Below are positions 26,143-34,705 of a DNA stretch of 64,000 nt, piece after piece (the stretch's first letter is position 1; every line of letters begins with the position of its first letter). Origin of the DNA: JBGPTK01 sp963797765 (lineage in GTDB: Bacteria > Acidobacteriota > Terriglobia > Acidiferrales > UBA7541). The stretch lies in the NCBI GenBank assembly GCA_963797765.1, contig CAWCQU010000007.1, positions 310,001 through 374,000 on the forward strand, in the 5' to 3' direction. The translations under genes and the position numbers were made by a program. The notes beneath the pieces are model-generated. The model was not told the DNA's origin, searched no databases, and saw only the letters and a program-made list of their open reading frames with translations.

Positions 26143-29100
26143 TCTTCATCCCGTCCTTTCGTTGAAGTGTTCGCTACGGGCTCGGGTTCCTCGACAACAT
26201 TGGCCAGAATTTTTTGTCCGGGCATTGCTGCGCGATTCTGATAGACATGCCACTGGCGGTCTACATCTTCCTGCGCCATCTGAAGCAGGGCGCGCGCCGC
26301 TTCGGGGTTGCTGCGGACGAGCATCGTGTAGCGAGCTTCCTGGTAGATATATTGTTTAAGCGAAATGCTGGGCGCCTTGGAATCCAACTGGAATGGATTC
26401 TTGCCTTCGCGTCGCAGATCCGGATTATAGCGAATCAGCGGCCAATAGCCCGATTGCACGGCTGCTTTCTGCTGGTTCAATCCGAATGCCATGTCGTAAC
26501 CGTGGGCAATGCAGTGGCTGTAAGCGATGATCAGCGACGGGCCGTGATGAGCTTCCGCTTCGAGGAAAGCTTTGACGGTGTGGGTATCGCCACCGCCAAT
26601 GGCGACGCGCGCCACGTACACCGAACCGTAGCTGATGGCTTCCATCGCCAGATCCTTCTTTGCAGTGTGCTTTCCCCCGGTGGCAAATTTTGCGACGGCA
26701 CCGCGGGGCGTCGCCTTCGACATTTGACCGCCCGTGTTTGAATAAACTTCGGTATCGAGAACGAGCACGTTAACGTTAGCGCCGGAGCCAAGCACATGAT
26801 CGAGGCCGCCCGCACCGATGTCATAGGCCCAGCCGTCGCCGCCAACAATCCATACACTCTTCCGGACCAAGGAATTGGCGACAGCCAACAGGTCCCTGCC
26901 TTCCTTAGAGTTGTGCTCCGCGAGCTTCTGGCAAAGCTCCTTGACGCGTTCCCGTTGAGAATTGATGCCCGATTCGTTCGATTGATCGGCTTGAAGAATT
27001 TCGGTTACGAAGCGCTCGCCCAGTTCGCTTGCCAAACGGCGGATTAACTCTCGCGCGTATTCTTCCTGCTTGTCGACGGCAAGGCGCATCCCCAAACCAA
27101 ATTCAGCATTGTCTTCGAACAGCGAATTGGACCATGCCGGGCCGCGGCCCTGGGCATTCGCGGTATAAGGCGTCGTCGGCAGGTTGCCGCCGTAAATCGA
27201 GGAGCAACCAGTAGCATTGGCGATCAGGAGCCGGTCCCCGAACAACTGGGTGAGCAGCTTGATGTAGGGGGTTTCTCCGCATCCGGCACAGGCGCCAGAA
27301 AATTCGAAGAGTGGCTCGAGGAGCTGTACGTCTTTCACCTGCGAGAATGAGAGACGGCCGCGATCGAAATCCGGAATGGAAAGAAAGAAATCCCAATTTT
27401 CCTTCTCGGAGTTTCGCAGCGGCGCTTGTTGCTCCATGTTGATCGCTTTATGTTTCACTTCGCTCTTACTTTTCGCGGGACAAGCTTCGACGCATAGTCG
27501 GCAGCCGGTGCAATCCTCCGGCGCAACCTGCAGCGTGTAGCGCAGAGTCTCGAATTCTCGCCATCGCGGCTTGGAAGATTTGAACGCACCAGGCGCGCCG
27601 GCGAGCGCGGAACTGTCATATATCTTTGCGCGAATCACGGCGTGCGGGCATGCCAGAACGCACTTGCCGCACTGAATGCAAAGAGCCTCGTCCCACACCG
27701 GAATTTCTTGAGCAATATTGCGCTTTTCCCATTGGGCTGTGCCGGTGGGAAAAGTTCCGTCGGGCGGCATGGCGCTGACTGGAAGTTCGTCGCCGCGGCC
27801 CGCGATGATGGCGCCGAGCACGTCGCGCACGAAGGCCGGGGCTCGATCGGAGACAGCAGGCAGAATATTGAGCAGACTGGTGACATTTTCGGGAATCGAG
27901 ACTTGTGAAAGATGTGCAAGAGTCGCGTCCACCGCCTCGAAGTTTTTCTGAACCACCGCCTCGCCGCGCTTGCCGTAGGTTTTTTGAATGGCCTTTTTGA
28001 TCGCTTCAATGGCATCTTCACGCGGCAGAACTCCGCTAATGGCGAAGAAGCAGGTCTGCATGATGGTATTGATGCGATTGCCCATGCCGGCATCGCGCGC
28101 CACTTTGTAGCCGTCGATCACAAAGAATCGCAGGCGTTTCTGGATGATTTGATTCTGGACCTCGCGTGGAAGATGGTTCCACACTTCGCCGGGGCCATAT
28201 GGAGCATTGAGCAGAAACGTGGCGCCCGGTTCGGCAGCGGCGAGGACGTCCATGCGTTCGAGGAAATTAAATTGATGGCAGGCAACGAAACTGGCCTGAG
28301 TGATGAGATAGGAAGAGCGAATCGGCGTGGGACCAAAACGCAGATGCGATACCGTAGTGGAACCCGCTTTCTTCGAATCGTAAACAAAATAACCCTGAGC
28401 GTGGTTTGGAGTATCTTCGCCGATAATCTTGATCGAGTTTTTATTGGCGCCCACGGTGCCGTCCGAACCGAGGCCGTAAAATAGGGCGCGCACGGTATCT
28501 GGAGACTCGGTGGAAAATGACGGGTCGAAGTGCAGGCTGGTGTGGGTGACGTCGTCGCGAATTCCAATCGTGAAATGATTCTTCGGATTGGGAGAATTCA
28601 GTTCATCAAACACGGCCTTCACCATGGCCGGAGTGAATTCCTTCGATGAAAGTCCATACCGCCCGCCGATCACGCGTGGGTGGATTCGTCCTGCGCCGTC
28701 CGTGGAAAACAGTTCGCTGAGGGTGGTCACCACATCCTGATAGAGCGGCTCCCCAACGCCTCCCGGTTCCTTTGTGCGGTCGAGAACGGCGATGGCGCGA
28801 GCTGATTTCGGCAACGCGGCAACGAAAGCATCGGTGGCAAACGGGCGGAACAATCTTACCTTCAGGAGTCCAACTTTTTCACCTTGCGCGTTCAGGCGCT
28901 CCACCGCTTCTTCCACCGCGCCGGCGCCCGAGCCCATCAGGATCAGCACGCGCTCGGCATCTGGGACGCCGAAATAATCGAATAGGTGATAAGCGCGCCC
29001 GGTGCGTTGCGCAAAACGGTCCATGACGTCTTGCACGATTGATGGGCATGCCCGGTAATAAGGATTAATTGCTTCGCGGGCCTGAAAAAACACGTCAGGA

Positions 29101-29768
29101 TTCTGCGCGGTGCCCCGGAGCATGGGCCGATCGGGAGTGAGCGCGCGGTCGCGATGCTGGCGCACGAATCGATCATCAATCAGGGCGCGCAAGTCATCGT
29201 CTGACAATGGAACAATCTTGGAAACTTCGTGGGACGTGCGGAAACCGTCGAAAAAGTGGAGAAAAGGAATGCGCGATTCAAGAGAAGCGGCATGCGCAAT
29301 CAATGCGAAGTCACTCGCTTCTTGAACCGAGTTGGAAGCCAACATGGAAAACCCGGTGGAGCGCGTTGCCATTACATCACTGTGATCTCCAAAGATGGAG
29401 AGAGCGTGAGTGGCTAGGGATCGCGCCGCCACGTGTATGACCGCTGGCGTGAGTTCGCCTGCGATCTTGTACATATTTGGAATCATGAGCAGCAAGCCCT
29501 GGGAAGCGGTGAAGGTTGTGCTCAACGCTCCGGCTTGGAGAGCTCCGTGCAAGGCGCCCGCTGCTCCTCCTTCACTCTGCATCTCCATCACGTTCGGAAT
29601 GGCACCCCAGATGTTCGTCCGGCCTTCTTCCTTCCACTGGTCAGACCATTCGCCCATCGGCGACGACGGCGTGATGGGATAGATCGCAATGACCTCATTC
29701 AGCCGGTAAGCAACCGAGGCAGCTGCTTCATTGCCATCGATAATAATCATTGGGACAGTCATCGTCAT
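26139..29768 (-). CDS. nifJ: Pyruvate:ferredoxin (flavodoxin) oxidoreductase
   Basis: A large single-chain PFOR, 1209 residues, which cleaves pyruvate with CoA to acetyl-CoA and CO2 and reduces ferredoxin or flavodoxin. Order of domains: pyruvate-binding N-terminus (IAIYPITPSSPMGEWSDQW), domain II/III, two [4Fe-4S] sites CIQCGKCVLACPH near 695 and CTGCRLCVEACPA near 752, then the TPP domain with SGACAGCGETPYIK, ANATGCSSIYGG and GGDGWAYDIGAGGLDH ... LDTEVYSNTGGQ. The start has TTGGAGAAAT directly before the ATG at 29768. An oxygen-sensitive enzyme in a genome with a caa3 oxidase points to facultative or microoxic life (inference). Confidence 0.96.
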   Translation of the reverse strand: MTMTVPMIIIDGNEAAASVAYRLNEVIAIYPITPSSPMGEWSDQWKEEGRTNIWGAIPNVMEMQSEGGAAGALHGALQAGALSTTFTASQGLLLMIPNMYKIAGELTPAVIHVAARSLATHALSIFGDHSDVMATRSTGFSMLASNSVQEASDFALIAHAASLESRIPFLHFFDGFRTSHEVSKIVPLSDDDLRALIDDRFVRQHRDRALTPDRPMLRGTAQNPDVFFQAREAINPYYRACPSIVQDVMDRFAQRTGRAYHLFDYFGVPDAERVLILMGSGAGAVEEAVERLNAQGEKVGLLKVRLFRPFATDAFVAALPKSARAIAVLDRTKEPGGVGEPLYQDVVTTLSELFSTDGAGRIHPRVIGGRYGLSSKEFTPAMVKAVFDELNSPNPKNHFTIGIRDDVTHTSLHFDPSFSTESPDTVRALFYGLGSDGTVGANKNSIKIIGEDTPNHAQGYFVYDSKKAGSTTVSHLRFGPTPIRSSYLITQASFVACHQFNFLERMDVLAAAEPGATFLLNAPYGPGEVWNHLPREVQNQIIQKRLRFFVIDGYKVARDAGMGNRINTIMQTCFFAISGVLPREDAIEAIKKAIQKTYGKRGEAVVQKNFEAVDATLAHLSQVSIPENVTSLLNILPAVSDRAPAFVRDVLGAIIAGRGDELPVSAMPPDGTFPTGTAQWEKRNIAQEIPVWDEALCIQCGKCVLACPHAVIRAKIYDSSALAGAPGAFKSSKPRWREFETLRYTLQVAPEDCTGCRLCVEACPAKSKSEVKHKAINMEQQAPLRNSEKENWDFFLSIPDFDRGRLSFSQVKDVQLLEPLFEFSGACAGCGETPYIKLLTQLFGDRLLIANATGCSSIYGGNLPTTPYTANAQGRGPAWSNSLFEDNAEFGLGMRLAVDKQEEYARELIRRLASELGERFVTEILQADQSNESGINSQRERVKELCQKLAEHNSKEGRDLLAVANSLVRKSVWIVGGDGWAYDIGAGGLDHVLGSGANVNVLVLDTEVYSNTGGQMSKATPRGAVAKFATGGKHTAKKDLAMEAISYGSVYVARVAIGGGDTHTVKAFLEAEAHHGPSLIIAYSHCIAHGYDMAFGLNQQKAAVQSGYWPLIRYNPDLRREGKNPFQLDSKAPSISLKQYIYQEARYTMLVRSNPEAARALLQMAQEDVDRQWHVYQNRAAMPGQKILANVVEEPEPVANTSTKGRDEE

Positions 29769-29899
29769 ATTTCTCCAAATGGAATTACACGGCCCGAATT
29801 AGAACTGCTTGGCCTCAGTCCTAGATTGCGGGCGCCTGCTCGCATCCTTAGAATAAAGCGTTTCTATTGAGATTTCCCCACACTTTCTCGTTCGATGCG

Positions 29900-29914
29900 G
29901 TTTCAGCTTGAAAC
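29900..29914. promoter_or_regulatory. Inverted repeat upstream of nifJ
   Basis: A perfect GTTTCA-GCT-TGAAAC inverted repeat (six-base arms, three-base spacer) about 130-145 bases upstream of nifJ. Its form suits a dimeric regulator, but no regulator is assigned. It also lies before the end of the receiver gene. Confidence 0.35.
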
Positions 29915-29966
29915 AGCCAAATCAGCTAGATGATTTAAAGCAACCTCGGTGCCAACCGACCAGGCT

Positions 29967-30371
29967 CTATACAGCAGTGATTGCCATCTCGTGGTTCTGC
30001 TTCGCATGGCGGAGCGCCTGCCACAGAACTCTCGCTAATTCCGTAGAATCTGGCGGGTAGGCAACACAGTCGAAAGCACCTGCTCGCATCACGCGAAGAT
30101 ACGCATCCCAATCGCCGGAATCTGAAAACACGATAACTGGAAGCTCCTCGGAATCGCGCCCTCTTTGATGGATCACATCCCGATAACTACCATCGGGAAG
30201 AATCTCCTCGGTAATTAGTGCATTAATTTCTTGTTTCTCCAAGATGACCCCAGCTTCCTGGATTTTTGTGCAGCCAATCGCGCGCATTCCGGCCAATCGG
30301 ACCATTTCTGCAAGCTTCGCCTGTTCCTCATTTTTCGCGCATACAATCAGGACATTGATTGACAGCGGCAT
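29967..30371 (-). CDS. Degenerate response-regulator receiver protein
   Basis: A stand-alone CheY-like fold of 134 residues, starting MPLSINVLIVCAKNEEQAK; AAGGA lies just before the ATG at 30371. The longer frame to 30698 is not protein-like. The phosphorylation site is lost: the acidic pair is Cys11-Ala12, the acceptor Asp is Glu55 (LITEEILPDGS), the Thr/Ser is kept as Ser83 (VIVFSDSGD) and the invariant Lys is Tyr105 (CVAYPPD). It may be a pseudo-receiver working by protein contacts. No output domain. It precedes nifJ on the same strand with about 200 bases between. Confidence 0.75.
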   Translation of the reverse strand: MPLSINVLIVCAKNEEQAKLAEMVRLAGMRAIGCTKIQEAGVILEKQEINALITEEILPDGSYRDVIHQRGRDSEELPVIVFSDSGDWDAYLRVMRAGAFDCVAYPPDSTELARVLWQALRHAKQNHEMAITAV

Positions 30372-30768
30372 GATTCCTTCTTTTTCCAGGCCCGACGCTC
30401 GCGCAGCTAACATCGAAAAACTGTGATGCAGACTCGTTTCCAACTCGAGTTCGGGGACAAGACGAGGCAGCGGCCGATGTTCAGAGTATTCCCGGATGCG
30501 AGTCCCGGAGCTTTGTTCACCTCCAGAGCCATCCGAAACCTTTGAAATCGACCGCTGTCCCGCGAGGCTGAACTGAAATTCAGCAAATGCATTTACCCTG
30601 ATACCCCCGCAAAGGTTCGGGTTCAGGAGGAGTGGCGACTGTCGTCGGAATTCGTTCGTCCGTTGGACTTGGCAACCCTCTATGCCATTCGCTTTCATCT
30701 CAGGCCCATCCTTCGATGAGAGATTAGGTCCTTTGAATCGTATGGGCTGTGAGCCGGATCATACATGG

Positions 30769-30786
30769 ATGTGATGGCCATCACAT
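30769..30786. promoter_or_regulatory. CRP/FNR-type operator, perfect 18-base palindrome
   Basis: ATGTGATGGCCATCACAT reads the same on both strands and equals the TGTGA-N6-TCACA consensus of CRP-family sites. Its centre is about 133 bases upstream of the predicted transcription start of the surface protein, and about 400 bases before the receiver gene start on the other strand. Which gene it controls is open. Confidence 0.6.
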
Positions 30787-30875
30787 TGGTAAGCGCTGGT
30801 TTTCCCATCCTAGCCATTCACAGATTGCCTCGAAGCCGGACGAACAAGCTAAGGTCCATGGCTGTTCCAGTCCCA

Positions 30876-30904
30876 TTGACTCTCTGGAAATTAGAGTTTA
30901 TTCT
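30876..30904 (+). promoter_or_regulatory. Sigma-70-like promoter for the surface protein
   Basis: TTGACT (30876-30881), a 17-base spacer and TATTCT (30899-30904) give a good -35/-10 pair. Transcription would start near 30911, about 70 bases before the ATG of the surface protein gene. Confidence 0.55.
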
Positions 30905-30983
30905 CCTCAGAACCGTGCGCGTGTCCCGCACCGGTCTAGTGTTCGCCATTCCTACTATGGCAAATAGTGGAGGCTGAAAATCC

Positions 30984-33485
30984 ATGAAATCAACGCGCGG
31001 CTTGTTGGTTGTGCTTTTGCTTGCCGGAATAGCCCTTCTCTCCCTGAGTTTCATGAGCCGTCCCGCTTATACCCAACACGAGCTGCGTTCCCCGGAGATT
31101 CTGCGTGAAATGACGCACGATATTTCTGCGCCTTTGCGCGATATGACTCCGGCAGCGCACCGGACCGGGCCCCCAGAGGAGCGGGACATCCGCTTGCTGC
31201 ACCAACCGCGCGACATCGAAAAGTTGGTCGACCCGGTGCTACAACTCTCTACGTTGCCCAAAGTATCGACGACGGGTGGATCGAGCGTGGGTGGAATCGG
31301 CGCGAATGGCTCGGCACCCCCGGATACGAACGGTTCGGTGGGCGCAACACAATTCGTCGAATGGGTGAACACGGAATTCGCCGTATACAACAAGGCAAAC
31401 GGCGCATTGGTTCTGGGACCGCTGGAAGGAAACACCTTGTGGTCCGGCTTCGGCGGCGGATGCCAGACAAATAACGACGGCGATATTATTGTGCTGTGGG
31501 ACAAATTGAATCAACGCTGGGTGATGTCACAGTTCAGTGTCAGCACTACGCCCTTCAATCAATGCGTGGCGGTTTCGACGACGGCAGATGCGACGGGCAC
31601 CTGGGCGCGTTACGCATTTCAGCAGCCTGCCTTCAACGATTATCCAAAACTCGGCGTGTGGCCGGACGCCTACTATGTGACGTACAACATGTTCAACAGC
31701 ACTGGCACTCTGTTCGAGGGATCCAGGCTCTGCGCCATGGATAGCGCTGCAATGCGCGCCGGGACCACGGCGACACAACAGTGCTTCCAGCTTAGTTCAA
31801 GTTTTGGAGGGGTGCTGCCCGCGGACGTGGATGGCACGACTCTTCCTCCGGCAGGAGAGCCCGAATTTTTTCTGAATTTCGGCACGAATTCCCTGAATCT
31901 TTGGAAATTTCATGTGGACTTCACGACGACATCGAACACCACTCTGACCGGGCCAACCAATCTGCCGGTGGCTACGTTCAGCGAAGCGTGCGGCGGCGGC
32001 ACGTGCATTCCGCAGTCTGGAGTGACACAGAAGCTTGATTCACTGGGCGACCGGCTGATGTATCGCCTGGCGTACCGGAATTTTGGCAGCCACGAATCGC
32101 TGGTGGTAAACCACTCCATCACAGCAGGATCGAGCGTGGGTGTGCGCTGGTACGAACTGCAAAACCCGGGAAGCAATCCAGTGATCTTTCAGCAAGGCAC
32201 TTTTGCTCCCGATTCCAACTATCGTTGGATGGGCAGCATCGCGATGGACCAAGCTGGAGACATTGCTCTCGGTTACAGCGTCTCCAGCAGCACACTGCAT
32301 CCGGCCATCCGCTATACCGGCCGCACTCCCAGCGATCCACTGGGCACGATGGAATCGGAAACGAGTATTTTCGAGGGCCCGGGATCCCAAACCGGACAAA
32401 GCCTCAGCCGCTGGGGCGATTACAGCAGCATGAGCGTTGATCCGGCGGATGACTGCACGTTTTGGTATTCGAATGAATTTCTGCCATCCAACGGCGCTTT
32501 CAATTGGAGCACGCGATTCGCTTCCTTCAAGTTTACGGGCTGCGGCGCGCCTCCCACTCCGGATTTTTCAATCGCACCCACGCCGAGTTCGCGAACTGTG
32601 GTGCAGGGCAATCCTACGAGCTACACAGTGAATACCAGCGCGCTGAATGGTTTCAGCGGAAACATTGCTTTTAGCATCACCAGTGCGCTGCCTACGGGAG
32701 TCGGAGCGAGTTTCAATCCGGCTAGCGTGGCGGTTGGTGCAAGCTCGACTCTGAATATCACTACGGCTGCAGCCACGGCGGCAGGTACCTATACCATCAC
32801 GATCCAGGGAGCGTCGGGAACCACGACACACACGGCGAGCGTTTCTTTGGTTGTGAATCCAGTGGCTCAGCCCAACTTCACGGTGTCAGCTTCACCCAGC
32901 TCGCAAACCGTAGTGCAAGGAAGTCCCACAAGCTACTCGGTTAGCACCACTGCAGTGAACGGCTTCGGCGGGACCATCGCCCTGAGCATCACCAGTGCGC
33001 TACCGAGCGGAGTCGGTACTAGTTTCAACCCGGGTAGCGTGGCGGCCGGCGCAAGCTCAACCTTGAACATCACGACAGCGTCAACCACACCGACCGGCAC
33101 CTACACCCTCACAATCCAGGGCACGTCGGGAACCTTAACGCATACAGCCAATGTTACTTTGGTTGTGAACCCAGTGGCTCCGCCCAATTTCACGATATCG
33201 GCGGCACCAAGCTCGCGATCGGTAACACGAGGGAATTCGACCACTTACACCGTTACCATCGTGAGGCAAAACGGATTCGCGGGAAGCGTCAGCCTTAGCG
33301 TGACCAACTTGCCGTCGCGCGCCACCGGATCGTTCAATCCTACTTCCATCACAGGAACGAGCACGACGTCGACGCTGACGATTTCGACGACATCGAGAAC
33401 AACGAGAGGAACGCGAACGCTGACGATTACGGGCAAGAGCGGAAGCTTGTCGCATTCAGCAACGGTGAGCTTGACCGTTAATTAA
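30984..33485 (+). CDS. Large secreted surface protein with three Ig-like C-terminal repeats
   Basis: An 833-residue exported protein. Signal peptide about 1-30 (VVLLLAGIALLSLSFMSRPAYTQ), then a long N-terminal region (about 90-525) that looks like a beta-propeller or lectin-like fold, with GSAPPDTNGSVGATQFVEWVN near 110 and NDYPKLGVWPDAYYVTYN near 215. C-terminally there are three Ig/Big-like repeats of ~103 residues starting with PDFSIAPTPSSR, PNFTVSASPSSQ and PNFTISAAPSSR at about 525, 630 and 733, rich in Ser, Thr and Gly. The last repeat is more diverged. Likely surface-bound or released, adhesive or substrate-binding; no catalytic residues were identified. Single-gene unit with its own promoter and terminator. 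Confidence 0.8.
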   Translation: MKSTRGLLVVLLLAGIALLSLSFMSRPAYTQHELRSPEILREMTHDISAPLRDMTPAAHRTGPPEERDIRLLHQPRDIEKLVDPVLQLSTLPKVSTTGGSSVGGIGANGSAPPDTNGSVGATQFVEWVNTEFAVYNKANGALVLGPLEGNTLWSGFGGGCQTNNDGDIIVLWDKLNQRWVMSQFSVSTTPFNQCVAVSTTADATGTWARYAFQQPAFNDYPKLGVWPDAYYVTYNMFNSTGTLFEGSRLCAMDSAAMRAGTTATQQCFQLSSSFGGVLPADVDGTTLPPAGEPEFFLNFGTNSLNLWKFHVDFTTTSNTTLTGPTNLPVATFSEACGGGTCIPQSGVTQKLDSLGDRLMYRLAYRNFGSHESLVVNHSITAGSSVGVRWYELQNPGSNPVIFQQGTFAPDSNYRWMGSIAMDQAGDIALGYSVSSSTLHPAIRYTGRTPSDPLGTMESETSIFEGPGSQTGQSLSRWGDYSSMSVDPADDCTFWYSNEFLPSNGAFNWSTRFASFKFTGCGAPPTPDFSIAPTPSSRTVVQGNPTSYTVNTSALNGFSGNIAFSITSALPTGVGASFNPASVAVGASSTLNITTAAATAAGTYTITIQGASGTTTHTASVSLVVNPVAQPNFTVSASPSSQTVVQGSPTSYSVSTTAVNGFGGTIALSITSALPSGVGTSFNPGSVAAGASSTLNITTASTTPTGTYTLTIQGTSGTLTHTANVTLVVNPVAPPNFTISAAPSSRSVTRGNSTTYTVTIVRQNGFAGSVSLSVTNLPSRATGSFNPTSITGTSTTSTLTISTTSRTTRGTRTLTITGKSGSLSHSATVSLTVN

Positions 33486-33507
33486 CGGTAGATCAATCGG
33501 GATCGCA

Positions 33508-33571
33508 GGGGCTCGCAAAGTTCCGGCCTGAGTTCGCGGTCGCCGGAGCGTTGCGAGCCCGGCCTTTTTTA
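33508..33571 (+). terminator. Terminator after the surface protein
   Basis: GGGCTCGCAA (33509-33518) pairs with TTGCGAGCCC (33551-33560), and TTTTTT follows after GGCC. The 32-base loop contains further GC-rich bases that may fold. Position 23 bases after the stop codon supports it. Confidence 0.7.
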
Positions 33572-33643
33572 TTCTCCTGCCGGCGAATCCTTGCATGTAT
33601 GATCTGTTCCGTTGGATGGAAGATTGAGAGAGGAGTATTCCTC

Positions 33644-34483
33644 TTGAGAACGAAATGGGCGTGGATGGTTGTTCTGTCGCTCTCATTTGCTATCGCAATT
33701 GCCGGGCAAACAGCGGCTGGAGCGCACGCCGGACAAGAGAGCGTAAGCCAGAAGGCGATTCCGGTTGCGTCGGAGCATCATCATCACCTCTCCTTTCAAA
33801 ATCAATATGTACGGGTATTCGAGGTAAGCCTCGCTCCGCACGAATCCACGCTACTGCACCAGCACGATAATGATTACATCTACATCTCGATTGGCGACGC
33901 GCAGGTTTCCACAACGATCCCCGGTCAAGCGGAGACGCATTCAAAGCTGGCCAATCGCGAAGTGAGATTTGTGCGCGGAGGCTTTGCGCATGTGGTTCAC
34001 AATGACGGCGATCAGGAATTCCGTGTTGCCGACGTGGATCTAGTTCAACCACAAGGCAAATTGCGGAACTTGTGCCTCCAAGTGATTGCGAGCGAGCCGC
34101 TGGCCTGCCCAGACGCTCCAGAAACCGGCGCGAAAGACGCAGGGTACTCAATCAGCCCCGAATTTGAAACGGACAGGACACGGGTGGTGCTGATTCGCGT
34201 GCAGCCTCATCGGGAGGTTCCATTGAGCGGCGGGAGATGGGAAGAATTGATTGTCTCAGTGGAAGAATCGGTGCTCGCGCCAGCAACAGGAAAAGGCCCC
34301 GAACGATTGTTGCATCCGGGGGATTTCGTCTGGCTTGGGGACGGGGCCGGCATGCCGCGCGTTCTGAAAAACAACACCGGCGCGGAAGCATGGTTTTACA
34401 GATTTGAGATGCGGCCGACTTCCACAACTGATGCCGCCAAGGGACCGATCGTGGGAGCGCCGTTGGCGCCTAAAAAGCCGTAG
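33644..34483 (+). CDS. Secreted cupin-like protein
   Basis: A 279-residue exported protein. TTG 33644 is the favoured start: GAGAGGAG lies nine bases upstream, giving a signal peptide (VVLSLSFAIAIAGQTAAGAHA). The frame runs back into the terminator to 33551, which is unlikely to be translated. The body has two beta-barrel halves: the first contains EHHHHLSFQNQYVRVFEVSL and ESTLLHQHDNDYIYISIGDA, a metal-binding cupin motif; the second has RVQPHREVPLSGGRWEELIVSV with fewer His. A bicupin of unknown substrate. No operon partner. Confidence 0.72.
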   Translation: MRTKWAWMVVLSLSFAIAIAGQTAAGAHAGQESVSQKAIPVASEHHHHLSFQNQYVRVFEVSLAPHESTLLHQHDNDYIYISIGDAQVSTTIPGQAETHSKLANREVRFVRGGFAHVVHNDGDQEFRVADVDLVQPQGKLRNLCLQVIASEPLACPDAPETGAKDAGYSISPEFETDRTRVVLIRVQPHREVPLSGGRWEELIVSVEESVLAPATGKGPERLLHPGDFVWLGDGAGMPRVLKNNTGAEAWFYRFEMRPTSTTDAAKGPIVGAPLAPKKP

Positions 34484-34705
34484 AATTCACGAGTGTGACA
34501 AATTCCCGGAATGCAATTGGCGCCTGGAAACTTATTAGATGGCCTGAATCCGCTGAAAATAATCGCGTCCAATAATTACCCTCCTTCCAGACAACTTCTT
34601 TGAGACGAAGCCTCTTGCAAATTGATAGGATTGGAGCGCGCAAAGGAAATTGCGAACGCTTTGGCATGGCAAGTGCATGCAAGTTCGAAGGGGGAATAGA
34701 GACAT
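34484..34705 (+). promoter_or_regulatory. Upstream region of the phosphofructokinase gene
   Basis: A 222-base gap that should carry the pfk promoter. Only weak -35-like TTGAGA (near 34600) was seen. A good ribosome-binding site GAAGGGGGAA stands about 11 bases before the ATG at 34706. No RNA structure or gene recognised. Confidence 0.35.

Larger units (their letters stand above)
30372..30983. other. Divergent regulatory region between receiver gene and surface protein
   Basis: A 612-base gap with no convincing gene. It contains a perfect CRP-type palindrome (30769-30786) and a good sigma-70-like promoter (30876-30904) reading toward the surface-protein gene. Open frames of 60-80 codons here overlap each other and lack protein-like composition. 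Confidence 0.5.

Noticed and set aside
30372..30698. Long N-terminal extension of the receiver protein
   Set aside because: No protein-like pattern, while a ribosome-binding site stands before ATG 30371.
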